From contig OX578139.1 of assembly GCA_951213105.1 (NCBI GenBank), positions 72,913,184-72,977,183 on the forward strand: 64,000 nucleotides of DNA, in the 5' to 3' direction. The stretch is from Amaurobius ferox. Taxonomy: Eukaryota > Arthropoda > Arachnida > Araneae > Amaurobiidae. Of the stretch, positions 1 to 12,130 are shown one piece after another. A program made the position numbers and the translations under genes. Numbering within the stretch: the stretch's first letter is position 1; every line of letters begins with the position of its first letter. Under the pieces are notes generated by a model. The model was not told where the DNA came from. It worked only from the letters and a program-made list of their open reading frames with translations, and did no database searches.

Positions 1-659
1 GACCATAAATTTAGGGGGCCATGACAGAGGGGCTGAGCTGGGCCTTACGAGATGTGGAATGGTTCCATTGGCTAAAAGAGTAACCAATAAAAAAAGAAGA
101 TTGTTACGTCATAACTTCGACATTATGACTTGTGCAGATACTACAGCGATGAATTGATATACTAAGAGAATGGAATAAGTGCGAATGCAGAGTTACAGCA
201 GACAATACGTTCAACGAATTTACGTGTGGGAGCATTACACCAAGAGTTAATGCAGTAAATGAACGACATTAAATACAGATGCTGACAAAGTCCAAGACAG
301 ACTTGAAGGTATGTGCCCATTGAAAATGATATCCGGTCATAAACACTATTTTGGATTTTTCGTTTTGGTCACATATGTCCCCTTCGCAGAAATAATATAA
401 TTAAATAGTGTAATTGAATTTAATTAAGATTTATGTTGTTAATAAATGTTTTATTGTTAAGGTTTAAATGGTGCTGTCAATGAGTATTATAATAATTAAT
501 AATTCCTTTACAGGACTCACACGAAAGTTAAATAATTGGAGGGTTTTATATAGCGGCACAACTAGCAATGTACGATTTCAATAATAAGTCCACTAATATG
601 AGAATCTACGGCAATGTTAAGATGAGATGATGTAATAATAATTAATGTTAATTATAAAG
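1..659. other. No recognisable feature
   Basis: I see no gene here. The first ~350 bases have somewhat higher GC than the rest and could be an old repeat. The remainder is AT-rich and has stop codons in all frames. Confidence 0.4.
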
Positions 660-909
660 TTAAGCTTTAGCTTCCATTACTTTACGTGTCCCACAAACAC
701 GTACACGGAAAAACTCTCGGACACACACACACACACACACACAGGGCGATGGACAGAGAGAGAGGGTGGGGGACTCGTCACGCCACAAATAGCCTTTTCG
801 CATTCTGGAGGTCCCAAAACGTGTAGATCTATAGAAAACTCTAGATGAAAATTTGGACAATATTCCAATACTTTCCCTATACAATATCATGCTTTGCAGG
901 GAAAATAAA
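660..909 (+). repeat. Family B repeat, 3' fragment (copy B1a)
   Basis: This is the 3' part of the short interspersed family B, seen in full at 51299-52089. It keeps the CA microsatellite (about 720-743), the 'cccaaaacgtgtagat' block and the terminal stem 'actttccctatac...gcagggaaaat'. The 5' half is missing. Short open frames on both strands come from the CA/TG repeat and are not genes. By the architecture seen in full copies I infer a non-autonomous Helentron-like (HINE) element. Confidence 0.6.
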
Positions 910-954
910 AAATGGCAGTGGAAATTCCTAGTGAACACTTAACCTCATATAGAA

Positions 955-1132
955 CTCACACACAGGGCGATGGGGAGAGAGAGAGAGAGAGAGAGCGATA
1001 GGCACACATGAATGGGATGATAAAAAGATATTTTCGTATTCAAGACGTGTATGTCCGTTGAAAACTCGACTTCCAATTTTCAACGATATTCCGATACTTT
1101 TCCTTACATTAACATGTATAGTGAGGAAAGTA
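955..1132 (+). repeat. Family B repeat, second 3' end in tandem (copy B1b)
   Basis: This segment begins again at 'cacacagggcgatgg', the same motif as at about 737. It carries a GA microsatellite (about 976-995), a degraded 'cgttgaaaactcgac' block and another terminal stem, 'acttttccttac...gtgaggaaagt'. It therefore duplicates the 3' end of B1a, with only ~45 bases between the two ends. Confidence 0.5.
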
Positions 1133-2719
1133 AAAATAAATACTCATTCATATTATAAATATCCTCTTTATTCAGAATCGCTCAAATCTTCACTGTTTGA
1201 TTTTCAATCATTTTTTATACTTATTTTCAATTGCCTAATTATCTGTCTTCCACAAAATGACGCCCTTAGTCCTATCTAAACAAATACCACTGCAGCAATT
1301 TTCCAGCATTCCACAATTCATTCTAGCTCAATTTTCAGAACGAGAGGAATTAGGCGTAGTACAATAGAGTAAATAAACACAATAAATAGAATAAATCTCT
1401 ATGTTACTAATCGACACTTTACCGTCTGAAAGATCGTTTTATTAGTTCTCGAAAATGACCGGAAGTCACTTACTACGAAATGAATTGATCAGGAATTGCT
1501 TTATATTTGAGCTATTAAGGTGTATTTTGATTCTTCAAAACTAATCAAACTCGGTGAAATATTATAAACAGGTATTTAAAAGTGTATAGACCAATATTCG
1601 CAAGATTTTGCTAAGTTGCAAACCTAATTTTGCCTTAACTCACTGTTTAACCCTTTCGGAGTGAACGAAACTTGAATATCCGTACATTTTAAACATCTTT
1701 TACATAAAACTGTTAGGATTTCTGACCACGTTCATTTTTGAGACATCATGTCCGACTTGGTTGGTCCAGAAAAATTCATTAGATGCCAGCTGCCAGAAGT
1801 TGGCTTTATTCCCAGATTGCGGCAGCACTGATTGAATTATATCGTGTTTTTCGCATATGTTTTCGCTTTGAGTAAAACTTAAATGCCAGTGTATTTTCTA
1901 CATTGTAAAGCTTGTTAATTAGTTCACTTTTTTACATTTATGCGCGATAAATGTTTATTTCTAACGGTTTGATTTGCAAAATTTCGGAAAAAGTAAAAAC
2001 AAAGACTAACTACTATTGACATAAACGTCCTGTTGGGCGTTATTATATTGAAATTATATTAATTAGGAAGCTGAACTGGAGAAGCACAACATACCAAGTT
2101 CTTCTCCAAATGTACCAATGCCAAACGCTGAAATATAAAATTTTCAGTAGCAAAAAATATCCTCTTTAAAAATCAAAGGTTCGCCACTGGAAATAATTTG
2201 AAATATCCTGATACAGAATTGAATTTCGTGCAATAAAAAAATTCATAATCTTGACCACTATCAAAAAGTACAACATGCATTATTTTTCAGTGCTGCAGTG
2301 AAAAGAAAAAAGTGTTTTAATAACTAACACTACAACAAACTATTCATTAAAGTTTTCTACAATTTTTACTTTTCTAAAACACGATATGAAACTTGAAAAA
2401 AGTATATTATCCAGAGTAGAAACCTGAACACTGAATGCCTATAATTAAGTAACAACCAGTATAAAGAAGTTCATTTTATTTACAATAGAGAATAAATTTA
2501 ATTTGGAATCTTGCGCTTTCTGACAGGAATTTAATTAACACTTTAAAATAAATAAAATTAAAATTCAATTTAACATTTATAAAACGTTTTATTGGAAGAT
2601 TTTTTAAACTCATTTGAATCATTATTAAATTCCTTAAATAGTGCAATTTGTTAAAACGATTCTCAGACGTTGATAAATATGGTTAAAATATTATTTTGCA
2701 ATATAGAACCGAACTACAT
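1133..2719. other. AT-rich DNA without recognisable features
   Basis: No open frame, repeat copy or RNA gene is recognised. The base composition is uniformly AT-rich. Confidence 0.4.
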
Positions 2720-2813
2720 GTAATCTTATGCTTGTAAAATCTTATGCTTGTTGAGCTATGCTTGTAATCTTATGCTTGTTGAGCTATTACGTAATCTTAT
2801 GCCTGTTGAGCTG
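2720..2813. repeat. Short tandem repeat with core 'aatcttatgcttgttgagct'
   Basis: About three to four degenerate copies of a 22-27 base unit built on 'aatcttatgcttg' lie head to tail. They sit just upstream of the Tc1 remnant and may belong to its terminal region, but I could not identify matching inverted ends. Confidence 0.6.
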
Positions 2814-2913
2814 AAACTTCCAACAATCGCAATGTAGGGTATATAATGCAAATGATTAGGATTTTAGAGTCATCGCGCATGTGTGGGCTGAGCAGCGCCC
2901 TCTATTTTAGCCG

Positions 2914-2922
2914 TATAAATAG
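2914..2922 (+). promoter_or_regulatory. Possible TATA box upstream of the Tc1 remnant
   Basis: The string TATAAATAG lies about 90 bases upstream of the first recognisable transposase codons. It fits a TATA-box consensus and could be the relic promoter of the Tc1 transposase. This is inference from motif and position only. Confidence 0.3.
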
Positions 2923-3003
2923 AGAGCTGTAGCGGAATGTTTAAAATAGTCTATGGTTGTCAGCCAATGGTAAACATTTCATGAGAATTCACTATGCTTC
3001 AAC

Positions 3004-4028
3004 GATGAGAGAGGTTGCCCTATAAGCAAGTTACGGAGTTTGAACGGGGCCGTAAGATCGGCCTTCGTGAATGGGGTTTTTCTTATCATACAATAGCTCG
3101 TATGGGGCGCAATGCCACGGCAGTGATGCGAGTGTGGAAGAAGTGAACTGGAGAGAACCGGACGAGTAGCAAATCCGACAGTGGAACGAAAAATGTTACT
3201 TCAGCACGGGATGATAGACACCTCATCCGCATGGAAGTAACAGCCAGTAATGCTTCATCTGGGCACGTAGAAGAATGTTGGAGCTCTGCTACAGGTGTGT
3301 TATAGTTTGCTCCAACAATTCGACGGCGTCTCTTGCACCGAGAACTGCAATCAAGAGTTGCTTTGCGCAGTATTCCTCTGACGCAAAACCATCAACGCCT
3401 GCGGATACAATGGGCCCATCAACATAGACACTGGCGTCTTGATTAGCAGCAAGTTGTTCTTTCCAATGAATCCTGCTTTAATGTAGGATACAGTGATAAC
3501 CGCATTCACCTTAGACGCTATAGCGTAAACGCTACTTTCCGGAGTGCGTTATCCAACATCATACTGGACGAACGCCAAATATGATGGTCTGGGAAGACAT
3601 TGGGTACCTTGGACGATCTTAGCTACCAAGATTAGTGGGTAATCCCAACAGCAACCGGCACATCGGAGAAGTTTTGGAGCCCGAAGTCGTATCCTTCTTT
3701 CAACGCATTTCTGAAGCTATATTTCGATAGGACAATGCCCATCCACATGTTTCTAGGAATGTTCAAGACTTCTTTTCAGCACAACTGATAACAGCGTATT
3801 CCTTGGCCTGCCTATTCACGGGATCTGTCGTCTATTGAACATGTCTGGGATTTCATCGGTCAGTGTCTTTCTCGTGACTCACGTCCCGTAGCTAATACAG
3901 CTGAACATTGGTTTCGGATAGAAGCAATCTGGAATGCTCTTCCTCAGGTACAAATTCAAAATATGTTTGATTCGATGCCACGTCATATAGAAGCACTTAT
4001 AGCAGCCCGTGGTGGCTTCACAAAATAA
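3004..4028 (+). pseudogene. Tc1-like transposase, decayed
   Basis: Reading across frames gives a nearly full-length Tc1/mariner-superfamily transposase. The N-terminal helix-turn-helix part reads 'EFERGRKIGLREWGFSY' and then 'VMRVWKK'. The middle has 'TSARDDRHLIRM', 'IRRRLLHREL' and 'LRIQWAHQHR'. The catalytic core has 'VVLSNESCFN', where the expected first Asp of the DDE triad (normally SDES) is Asn. A region resembling 'DSMPRHIEALIAARGG' leads to the TAA at 4026-4028. Several in-frame stops and at least two frameshifts (from about 3590 onward) break it. The family usually encodes about 340 residues, and this span agrees. Terminal inverted repeats were not identified with confidence. It is certainly inactive. 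Confidence 0.85.
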
Positions 4029-5828
4029 TTTTCGACATGTAATATTGTCTTTGTATTTGCTTTGTAAATTTAATCGTTTATTTGTATCAATAAAAGTCGT
4101 TTATGGAATAAATTTCATTCAATTCTAACTATTCCTTCATGGTTTTGCAATTTTTACAAGCAAGAGTATATATATCTAATGCATCGCTTATTTCGTTGGT
4201 AATAGAAATTCCAAGACACTATGTACACTAAGACAGCAATATAACATATACAATTACATATACAAACATATACAATTTGTACCTGATATAACATATACAA
4301 TTTTTGGTAAATGTTAGCTGAAAATATCTTGTGACTATTTTAAGAATACAAAATTCAGTCGATTGAGGCACAAAAACTTTCATCAGATGATGTTATTATT
4401 TTCACATAAACCTGAAATAGGCAAACTATATGACTAATAAAGCTTTCCTGTAGAGAAAACATTGAAGTAGATGGAACTGTTTTGATTACATAATTATAGC
4501 GTAAATTATTGCGAGAGAAAACTGTTTTGACAATTGAATATAACATTTTCTATGAAATGTATTTACAAAACAAATATTGCAAACTGAGATTATGAAAGGC
4601 CAGAAGAAAATGAAGCGGAGAAACAGCAGAGTGCGAATTTAAATGTAAAAATTATATATATTATGTATTATTAACTGAGTATTTGAACGGGATAAGCTGA
4701 CTTTTACTCGTAGGAAATTTAACAAGATTTCAGGGTATAAACCAATGAATGAGACAGGGCTTTTCATACACATGTAATCACTCTTGGCTGAAATTTATAT
4801 TTTATTACTAATACGCTTTATATTACCTTGCATTTTAATGATTATGAGAAATTCTAAAATAAATGTAATATAGAACTTTCGTATTTAATATCTTAAGAAA
4901 TTCACTCTAAAATTAATAGAAAATATGAATGCAGAATATTGTCTGCAGAATGCGCTACATAAACACATGTGCAGATAATGAAAAGGTAACTAAAATAAGT
5001 TACCAAATAAATCAGCTAATGCTATTTACAAAGTAGAAAGATAAATATTAACTGTATCTCTAATTAACTGCCCATATTTAGTTAAAGAACAAATAGGTCT
5101 TTTATTCTTCATAAAACTGATGATATTGTAAGAATAATTTTCCTGCGTGTTTCAGTAGTGCAACTACTTTTGTCAGATCATTTGTAGAAAATCATTATTG
5201 ATTCATCAAAATAGGTTTTTAAGAGATTCACAACGCTAAAATAAAATTTCTGAATTTCGTTTTTAGGTTAGCGTAGGATATCTGATATATTTGAGAAATA
5301 AGTACTTTTTAAGTGCTGTCCTTTAAGAGTTCCGTATTAGAACATAGTTAAATTATATATTGGATGAAAAATTGTGAAAATTACAATTTTCTCTTACCTT
5401 TTGGTAGCTTTGACAAGGAATATGTGGGGTATTTTAGATGCTTATTTTTTTAGTGATACTGTGTTCCAGTTAAGCGATATTTTCATTCTTCTAAAGTCTG
5501 GTCCGAGTTGGTGCCTTGACGTAGCCAGGGAGCTCCCCACTCCTCATTAAGAGGGGTGAAACCGACTCTGAAGATACCTCTAACATCAGTGCTCACTAAC
5601 CTGAACTTCGACGGCTAATAAACTGTGTTTAGCGTCTTATTATTTTTAACAGATAGTTCTGTCCTCCGTTGTCTTTATTGAGGTGGTTGTTCACCATATA
5701 TTGGTTTAGAAATATGGCTAACCAGAATGAAGATAACGATGAACATGTCTACTCTGATTTAGCAGTCATTGCCATTGAAGTGGACTATTAAGAATATGCA
5801 ACAAAGCCTTAGCGGCATAAGAAAAAAA
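4029..5828. other. AT-rich DNA without recognisable features
   Basis: This is mostly AT-rich. Short 'acatatacaa' direct repeats lie at about 4235-4300. A GC-richer patch at about 5500-5600 may be an old SINE fragment, but I could not assign it. No gene is supported. Confidence 0.4.
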
Positions 5829-6588
5829 TCTGATGTGGGCAACACATGACTTTCCTTATATAATGCAATGAATTTACTACCTTTACAGTTAAAAAAATGT
5901 TATTCTTGTAGTAGATACTTATATTCTTTCCAAGATATTGAATTTTCTTCAATTAGTTGTAATTTTGATTGATTTAGCGTCATTTTTATCCATTTGGCGA
6001 GATTTTTGTTAATTTGGCAACAATTAAAAAGTTGCCAAGTTGGCGACATCTCGCCAAATTCGTCGCCAAAATTCCGCCAACCATTATGGACGAAGAAATA
6101 AGTTATTCTTACAGCAGATAAATAACTATTGGCGTTCAAATACAAAAGTATTACTCAAAGTATCTTTTTTCATGACTGGAACGAGCTAGATCCACGAGAA
6201 TGATGTCACCCAATTTATCGCATGGTGTTACACATGAAAAGTAAACATGGTTCTCAATAGGAAATATTTTTTTTATTTTATGACTTTTTGATAAATTTTT
6301 TAAAAAATGTGCAATATCTCGAGTACGGTTCATGTTAGCGTTCTAAAATTTATGTCAATCGTTTTCTAATGAAAAATTACATAAGAAATGTCTATTTGCG
6401 TAACTTTATTAGCGGTTTTGATTTTTTGACGAATTTTTCAAAATTTCACTCAAAAATTTAGGGGGTTCTGAACATTCGATTGCGTATAAAAACAATAGGT
6501 TTCCAGTGTTTACGGATTGTGATTTTTGTACCAAATTTCGTTCAAATCGGCCTTTTCGTTCGTCAGTTATCGTCTCCACAGTCTCACT

Positions 6589-6631
<43 letters not shown>

Positions 6632-6779
6632 TCACACACACACACACAGACATCACTTCAAAAATGTTTGATTCGTGATCAGGGATGCTTGAAACGTGTT
6701 CTCCCGTCGAAAACTCGAATTCGAATTTTCGACCCCGTCACAATACTTTCCTTATACATTATGTATATAAGGAAAGTAA
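5829..6779 (+). repeat. Family A repeat (copy A1), Helentron-like HINE candidate
   Basis: Full-length copy. The 5' end is TCTGATGTGGGCAACACATG, followed by the subterminal motif ACTTTCCTTATAT. Next comes an array of TTGGCGA/TCGCCAA heptamers (about 5990-6085), then 'atctcgag.acggttcatg', then a CA microsatellite (about 6591-6650). After 'tcgaaaactcgaattcgaat' comes the terminal hairpin 'actttccttatac...tataaggaaagt'. The subterminal motif is the inverse of the right arm of the hairpin. That arrangement, a 5'-TC end and an internal microsatellite match published HINE/DINE-1 structure. Assignment to Helentrons is inference. The small open frames over the CA tract are not genes. Confidence 0.75.
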
Positions 6780-6780
6780 T

Positions 6781-7640
6781 ATAATATATTGTATTGTTTC
6801 AGCTGAGGTTAAAGTAGGACCACACGTTAAGAGAGGAATTGACCAATTTGTTGAGAATTATTATCGATCAACAAAAAATAATGGCATGAGATAAAGCTAT
6901 AACAAGTGAAAGAAAAACTAAAACGGTTACTGCATACGTTCAAAAAGTAAAGGAAACAGAAATGCAAGAAAGAAAACCCAGATCTAGAAGCAGATCGCCA
7001 TCGCATATAGTTAGTTCTACCCCAAACGGTGAAGACATCGCAGATCTCTAAGCAAGAAATGCAAAACCTGATTGATCCTAAGAAATTTAATATATTTGTC
7101 AAAGTAGTAAGGAAAATAAATAAATGGGAAATCCTTATAGAAACTAACACAAGAAAAGACATTGATAAATTAATTAGTGAATTTAAAAAGAGTGATTTAC
7201 TGAATAGATATTTTGAAATCGAAAAACCTAAGCGAAAATTACCACAGATCATGCTATATAACATAGAAAGTGGCTATACTAAAGAGACATTGAAGAGCAA
7301 GATATTAGAACAAAACGCAGAGCTGCTAGAAGAAGCGGAAATTAAAATTAAATATAATTTTAAAGGAAGAAGAGGGGATAATTGGATTACAGCCTTAGAT
7401 CCCCAAATCATTTAAAACCCTAATTAACAAAGAAAGTTAATTTAGTGTGGAGTAGAGTGGATCTCTGAGAATATATTCGTGCAACAATATGTTATAAGTG
7501 TTATAAATTTGGACACATTGAGAAATATTGCAAAAGAGATCAAGCCTGCAAACAGTGTGGGACAAAAATTACGAAGTGAAAAACTGTAATACAGATTCCA
7601 CTTGTAAAAATTGCATCAGTTACAATAATAAATTTGGAAC
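6781..7640 (+). pseudogene. R1-like LINE, ORF1 (gag-like) remnant
   Basis: The sequence starts directly after copy A1. An uninterrupted stretch at 7029-7415 reads like the RNA-binding part of ORF1 in R1/Jockey-type LINEs, for example 'KFNIFVKVVRKINKWEIL' and 'QIMLYNIESGYTKETL'. After a frameshift, a CCHC zinc knuckle is visible at about 7490-7560 ('CYKCYKFGHIEKYCK', then 'CKQCGTK'). Stops and frameshifts separate these blocks, and upstream gag sequence is fragmentary (about 6800-6895). The product would have bound the element's own RNA. The clade is inferred from the downstream reverse transcriptase. Confidence 0.7.
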
Positions 7641-7819
7641 TAGATAGCAAACTAATCATTTAAGCACAGAGAGAATGTATTCAAACTAAAGTTGAAATAA
7701 TGGAATTGATACAAAGAATTAAAGATATTGAAATTACTCCAAGTAACTTAGATCAGTACATAAAAACGCTGAAAATGAACTTATACATATTGTAACAATA
7801 ATAATAAAAATTATTTTAG

Positions 7820-9838
7820 AAAAGAAAAGCCTAATGCAATTTGGTGGATACCTAAATTAGCCATCTTACGAAGTAAAACAAAAGCGTTCAGACTTCTTCT
7901 TTAGATGGAAACCAATGAAGATATTAGAAAGAGCAGAAGAATGAAATTTAGAAACATTTTACGTTGTATGAAAGATAAATTATAAAAGCGAAAAATGAGA
8001 GTTTTAAAACGTATTTAAATGGCATTATTGAATTGCAAATAATGCCTTTACTTCACATATTAAAATCGATAAGAATAAGTTTAGAACTCGTACAGTTTTC
8101 AGCCCCATTCTTAGGCATGATGGCACTTTAACGAAATGGCCTTTAGAGTCCTGGGAGGTTATCCAACGCTACCACTTTTGGAATGTGGATTTTTACACTG
8201 GAGGTGGAGCTGCTGTGAGACGCCTTCGGGTACGGTCGAGGGGGATTAAAAATGACAGCTTTTGTACGGAAAATCCTGTCTGCCCTGTTGAGTAGATCCA
8301 AGGAGTTCCTACCCAACGAGAAACATGTTTCTTTAAGGAAATCTCCGTACAGGAATTCCCTTCAGGGATGTCTGAGGAGGTCCCAAGACCTCATTCTGAG
8401 GAGGATAGCGAGTTCGAAAATTCGAGTTATTGGGAAGAAGGAAATCCTTTTACTGAATATGAGTTGGCAAAAACGATCAAAGGTATGGTTATTAATAAGG
8501 CACCAAGCATAAATGTTTTAACGTTGGAGATTATAAAAGAACTTTATTACTGCAACAAACAGTGGTTTCTAAAAGTAATGAACAGATGCAGAGAGAGGAT
8601 TTGGAAAAATTTCAACCTATTGGGAAAAAGCTAAAGTAGTTTTCATACCGAAAGAAGGAAAAAAATACAGTAAACCCAGAATCATATCGACCAACATGCT
8701 TACTCCCCATATGTTGGATAAAATTATTATAAACAGACTTGCACAGGAATTGAAAAATAAGTTGAGTCCACACCAGTATGGTTTTAGGATGCATACCAGT
8801 ACAATTGATGCACTGAAATCAAATCCAGATAAAAGATGTGAAAATAAGAATAACAAAATAACATGCTTGATGTCATTAGATATCAGGAATGCTTTTAATA
8901 CGGTCAGACGGGAGGATGTCAAACAGAAACAGAAACTCAAATAGTATAGAATACTAAATAATAGTAAATTAGAAGAAATAACGAATGATTTCTTGAAAGA
9001 TCGCATTATCCACAATCGAGAAAATGAAGATCAAATTAGATACGAGTACAATATCGGAAAACCACAGGGCTCCTGTTTAGCCCCGATACTATGGTTATTA
9101 ATTGTGGATGAAGCATTGAAAATCGATTTCGAGAGCAAAGATGTTCAAATCCAAGCATTCGCAGACGATATTGCGATTGTAATGAGAGCAACAACATTTT
9201 ATCTTTTCAGTGCAATGGCCACTAATGTTATAGAGAAGCTGCAGAAATGGGCGCAAAAATAATATTTAGAATTTAGTGTGAAAAATGGAAGTACACTATG
9301 TTGCTCCATAGAAAACTCATAAGAAATATTCCTAATATTAAGATGGAAAATAAAATTATTTCCTATGTAAAAGAATTAAATTATCTTGTGTTACTATTTG
9401 ATCACAGGACCTATTGGACGCCTTATCTAAATGATATTAAAAATAGGGTGTCAAACTTCGACAAACTTATTAGATTCTAGAGCTAGATGGGGTCTTAAAC
9501 CCGAAATACCCAGAGAAATTTATCTCAGAGCAACTGAGAATTTTATAATATACGGAGCTGAGATATGGTACAATAGTATCAGAAAAACAAATGATAAGTT
9601 AATAAAGATTCAACGCATTTTAATGTTGACCATTACAAAATGCTACCTAACGGCATCTAATAATTTTATGGCAGGATGGTCTCCTCTTAATATTAAAGTA
9701 ACTAATGAAGTAGCATTATACAAAATGTTATACTGGAGAAAAAACCTTATAGTAAATGAAGATTTTATTACTCGTCAAGTGATTGAATACTTGAGATATA
9801 GTATGATTCCTACCTGGAAAGGTAAGATATTTAATTGA
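7820..9838 (+). pseudogene. R1-like LINE, reverse transcriptase (ORF2) remnant
   Basis: Several open pieces in changing frames add up to a non-LTR reverse transcriptase. The linker before RT reads 'AIWWIPKLAILRSKTKAF' (about 7830-7890). Then come 'TRTVFSPILRHDGTL' (about 8085), the palm region 'PRIISTNMLTPHMLDKII', 'LSPHQYGFRMHTSTIDAL', 'LMSLDIRNAFNTV', 'KPQGSCLAPILWLLIVDE' and the catalytic motif FADD at about 9160-9172. The C-terminal part reads 'YLRATENFIIYGAEIWYN' (about 9510-9570). The sequence order and FADD point to the R1/Jockey group. Only ~200 bases separate the ORF1 zinc knuckle from the RT linker, so most of the AP-endonuclease domain is missing. Multiple stops and frameshifts make it dead. 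Confidence 0.8.
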
Positions 9839-10105
9839 GATACTTTATTTCCTGAATGAGAAAGTTCTCCCAGTGCACGTCCGGGAAAAGATCTCCCGAA
9901 TTAAGGAAGGACCAATAGGCCACTAATGACAAGTCGGACAGATTCGTTTAAAATTTAAAAACAAAATGTACGCATATCGTAAACAAGAGTCCTATAAAAA
10001 CATGATACTGTGTTCCGCATAAGAAAAAGAAAAAGTGATCCATTGTTTAAAATAAAACCATTACACAAAAATACAAGAGTATACAAGTAAAATATCAAAT
10101 AAATG
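9839..10105 (+). pseudogene. Probable degraded 3' end of the R1-like LINE
   Basis: This directly follows the last clear LINE frame. Weak similarity to the end of LINE ORF2 may continue ('HVRERISRIKEGPIGH' at about 9870-9920), but several stops interrupt it. No poly(A) or simple-repeat tail was found. Confidence 0.35.
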
Positions 10106-10357
10106 TTAATGAGAAGAACACGGGCAAACAAAGAAACAGAAACATTGTTGACAAAATGTTGTCATTGGTGAATTAGATTTTCCTTGCTTAACGACCACCC
10201 TAGATTGTTGTTTGATAAGCTCCTTGAGAGTCCTCTTTGTCTGGCCGATGTAAGTTACATTGACAGCAAACAGAATACACACTATTTTGGGGAATTTTAC
10301 TTTCAGCCAATTGTGTCTAATATTGACAATGTTTCTTATCCTCTGGCATGATAACAC
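10106..10357 (-). pseudogene. Penelope-like element, GIY-YIG endonuclease fragment (minus strand)
   Basis: On the minus strand the peptide contains 'VTYIGQTKRTLKELIKQQ', the YIG half and following helix of a GIY-YIG nuclease as found at the C-terminus of Penelope-like retroelements. The GIY half ('SVYSVCC') is present just upstream but in another frame, so there is a frameshift. The expected RT domain is not found on this strand nearby. This is a second Penelope copy, in the opposite orientation to the RT at 10500-11110. Confidence 0.7.
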
Positions 10358-10499
10358 GCTTTCACCCTTATTATCTAATAATTTTCACACTGTAAAACGT
10401 ACTTATGGGTTTGTTAGTAATATTTCTCTCCGGTAAACTGTACGATACTATCTTTGGATTGAAAATTCTTGTTGATTAATGTTTCTATACAAGGCGCTC

Positions 10500-11110
10500 T
10501 TCTGTGCTTAAAAAAAACATAAGAAATTTACTCTGATGTTAAGGTTAATGAATTTTTGGCAATAACTATGTATTGAACAAAAATGTATTGAACAAAACAC
10601 ATTTTCCATCAGTAGAAAATATTTTAAACAATCTGAAGGATTGCCGATGGAAAATTCTTTGTCACCGTTTCTTTGCGATTTATTCATGCATTATTTTGAG
10701 GAAAAGGTATTTCAAAGGCTGCCATTTAAATGCTGGTTTTGGTATGTGAATGAAAATTTTATCCATTCGATCTGTCCTTTATTCTTAGCATTATTAATTC
10801 CATTGCCCCTCATATTCAATTTACGCATAGAATTAAAACGAACAATCAACTTTCCCTTTTGGATATTCTTGTTTCTGTAAAGGATTCGTCCTTTAGTACT
10901 TCTGTTTTCTGAAATCTTTCTCTGTTTCTATGCCTCCACATTGTCTTTCAAAACATTCTGTCCACTAGAAATTAGCTGTTTTATACTCATATGTGTATCG
11001 CGCAGTCCAATTATGCTCTGATTTAACTTCTTTACTTCTAACATTAAGTTCTGGACAGCTTTAAATGAAACCCTAGTAGCAATCCAATATGGGTAGCCAA
11101 TATTGGGAAT
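10500..11110 (+). pseudogene. Penelope-like element, reverse transcriptase fragment
   Basis: The frame at 10641-10760 reads 'LPMENSLSPFLCDLFMHY', 'FEEKVFQ' and 'CWFWYVNENFI', the RT5 region of Penelope-like elements where YVDD is expected. Here it is YVNE, so the catalytic Asp pair is lost. Downstream, in another frame, are 'ILSIINSIAPHIQFTHRI' and 'NNQLSLLDILVSVKDSS' (about 10780-10890). Further on, with another shift, are 'KSFSVSMPPHCLSKHSV' and 'LAVLYSYVYRAVQLCSD' (about 10905-11020), the conserved thumb block of this family. The element is cut at about 11110-11135 by repeat sequence and copy C1. Its endonuclease half resumes at about 14845. Confidence 0.8.
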
Positions 11111-12130
11111 ATTGGACCAATATGAACAAGAACGATCAATCATGCTTAAAGCATTGATTATGAAACACTTTCCAACTGCAATGCAATTTTTTTTAAATAT
11201 CTCTAAAATGCAATACATTCCTCGGTAATAGTTTAAAACTTATCGCAATACTACATTAATTTATTATATTTGAAAACTTAAACATTCATCGAAAAAAATA
11301 GACTTTATTCAAATGACGGCATTGAAATATAAATTGTTTGGTTTAAACATCTCTAAAATCCGATACATTCCTCGGTAATATTTTTAAAATTGTCATAATA
11401 CTACGATAATTTATTGTATTTGAAAACATTATATTTATTATATTTGAAAACAACTGAAATTCATTCAAATGACGTCATAGAAAAAATAACACGCCTGGCT
11501 CTCTCTATAAAAGCAGCATTTTATTCATAAATATTTTCCCATTCATTTCATACTATAATAATTTCATACTATAATAATCACAATACTATAATAATTTATT
11601 TTATTTAAACATTAAGACCATGGGGCTACAAGTAATTAAACTCTATGCTTAAAACTTCATCGAAAAAAATCGCCCTTCTCTCTGTAAAATCAATGAATAT
11701 TTCATTCATATCAGCTATTCAGACTCCATAAGCTAAATAATTTTTCGTTAAAGAAATACAGCAATTCTTATACAACTCATTCTACATATTTTGCTGTTTA
11801 CATTTTACAGAAGTGAAAAATAGGCTTCGTTGTAGAAATAATCAAATTTGGATGCTCATTTAAAATCAAATATATTGTAATTGCGTTGTTTCAGTATGTA
11901 GATGCACAGAATTTAAGCAAAAATAAAGCGGTGTTAAGACGGATACAACACTCAATATGAATTAAAAAGAACTTTAAAAATCACAATTTTGAGACAAGAT
12001 GGATGCCATACTTCATTTTGAAGTAGGTCAGGTGATCTCTTCATATCATGGTCACGTGATCGCTTCATATAAGAGGTGTAATTATTATTCTAATATTTAT
12101 TTAAAAAAATACTGAATATATGTTTTTTTT

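Noticed and set aside
6506..6784. Open frames rich in His-Thr or Cys-Val across CA/TG tracts (also near 720, 18300, 36400, 46980, 48880 and 49950)
   Set aside because: They are translations of the microsatellite inside family A and B repeats and recur with every copy.
6827..7264. Minus-strand frame of 145 codons
   Set aside because: It is the reverse shadow of the LINE ORF1 remnant, whose plus strand shows recognisable ORF1 and zinc-knuckle sequence.
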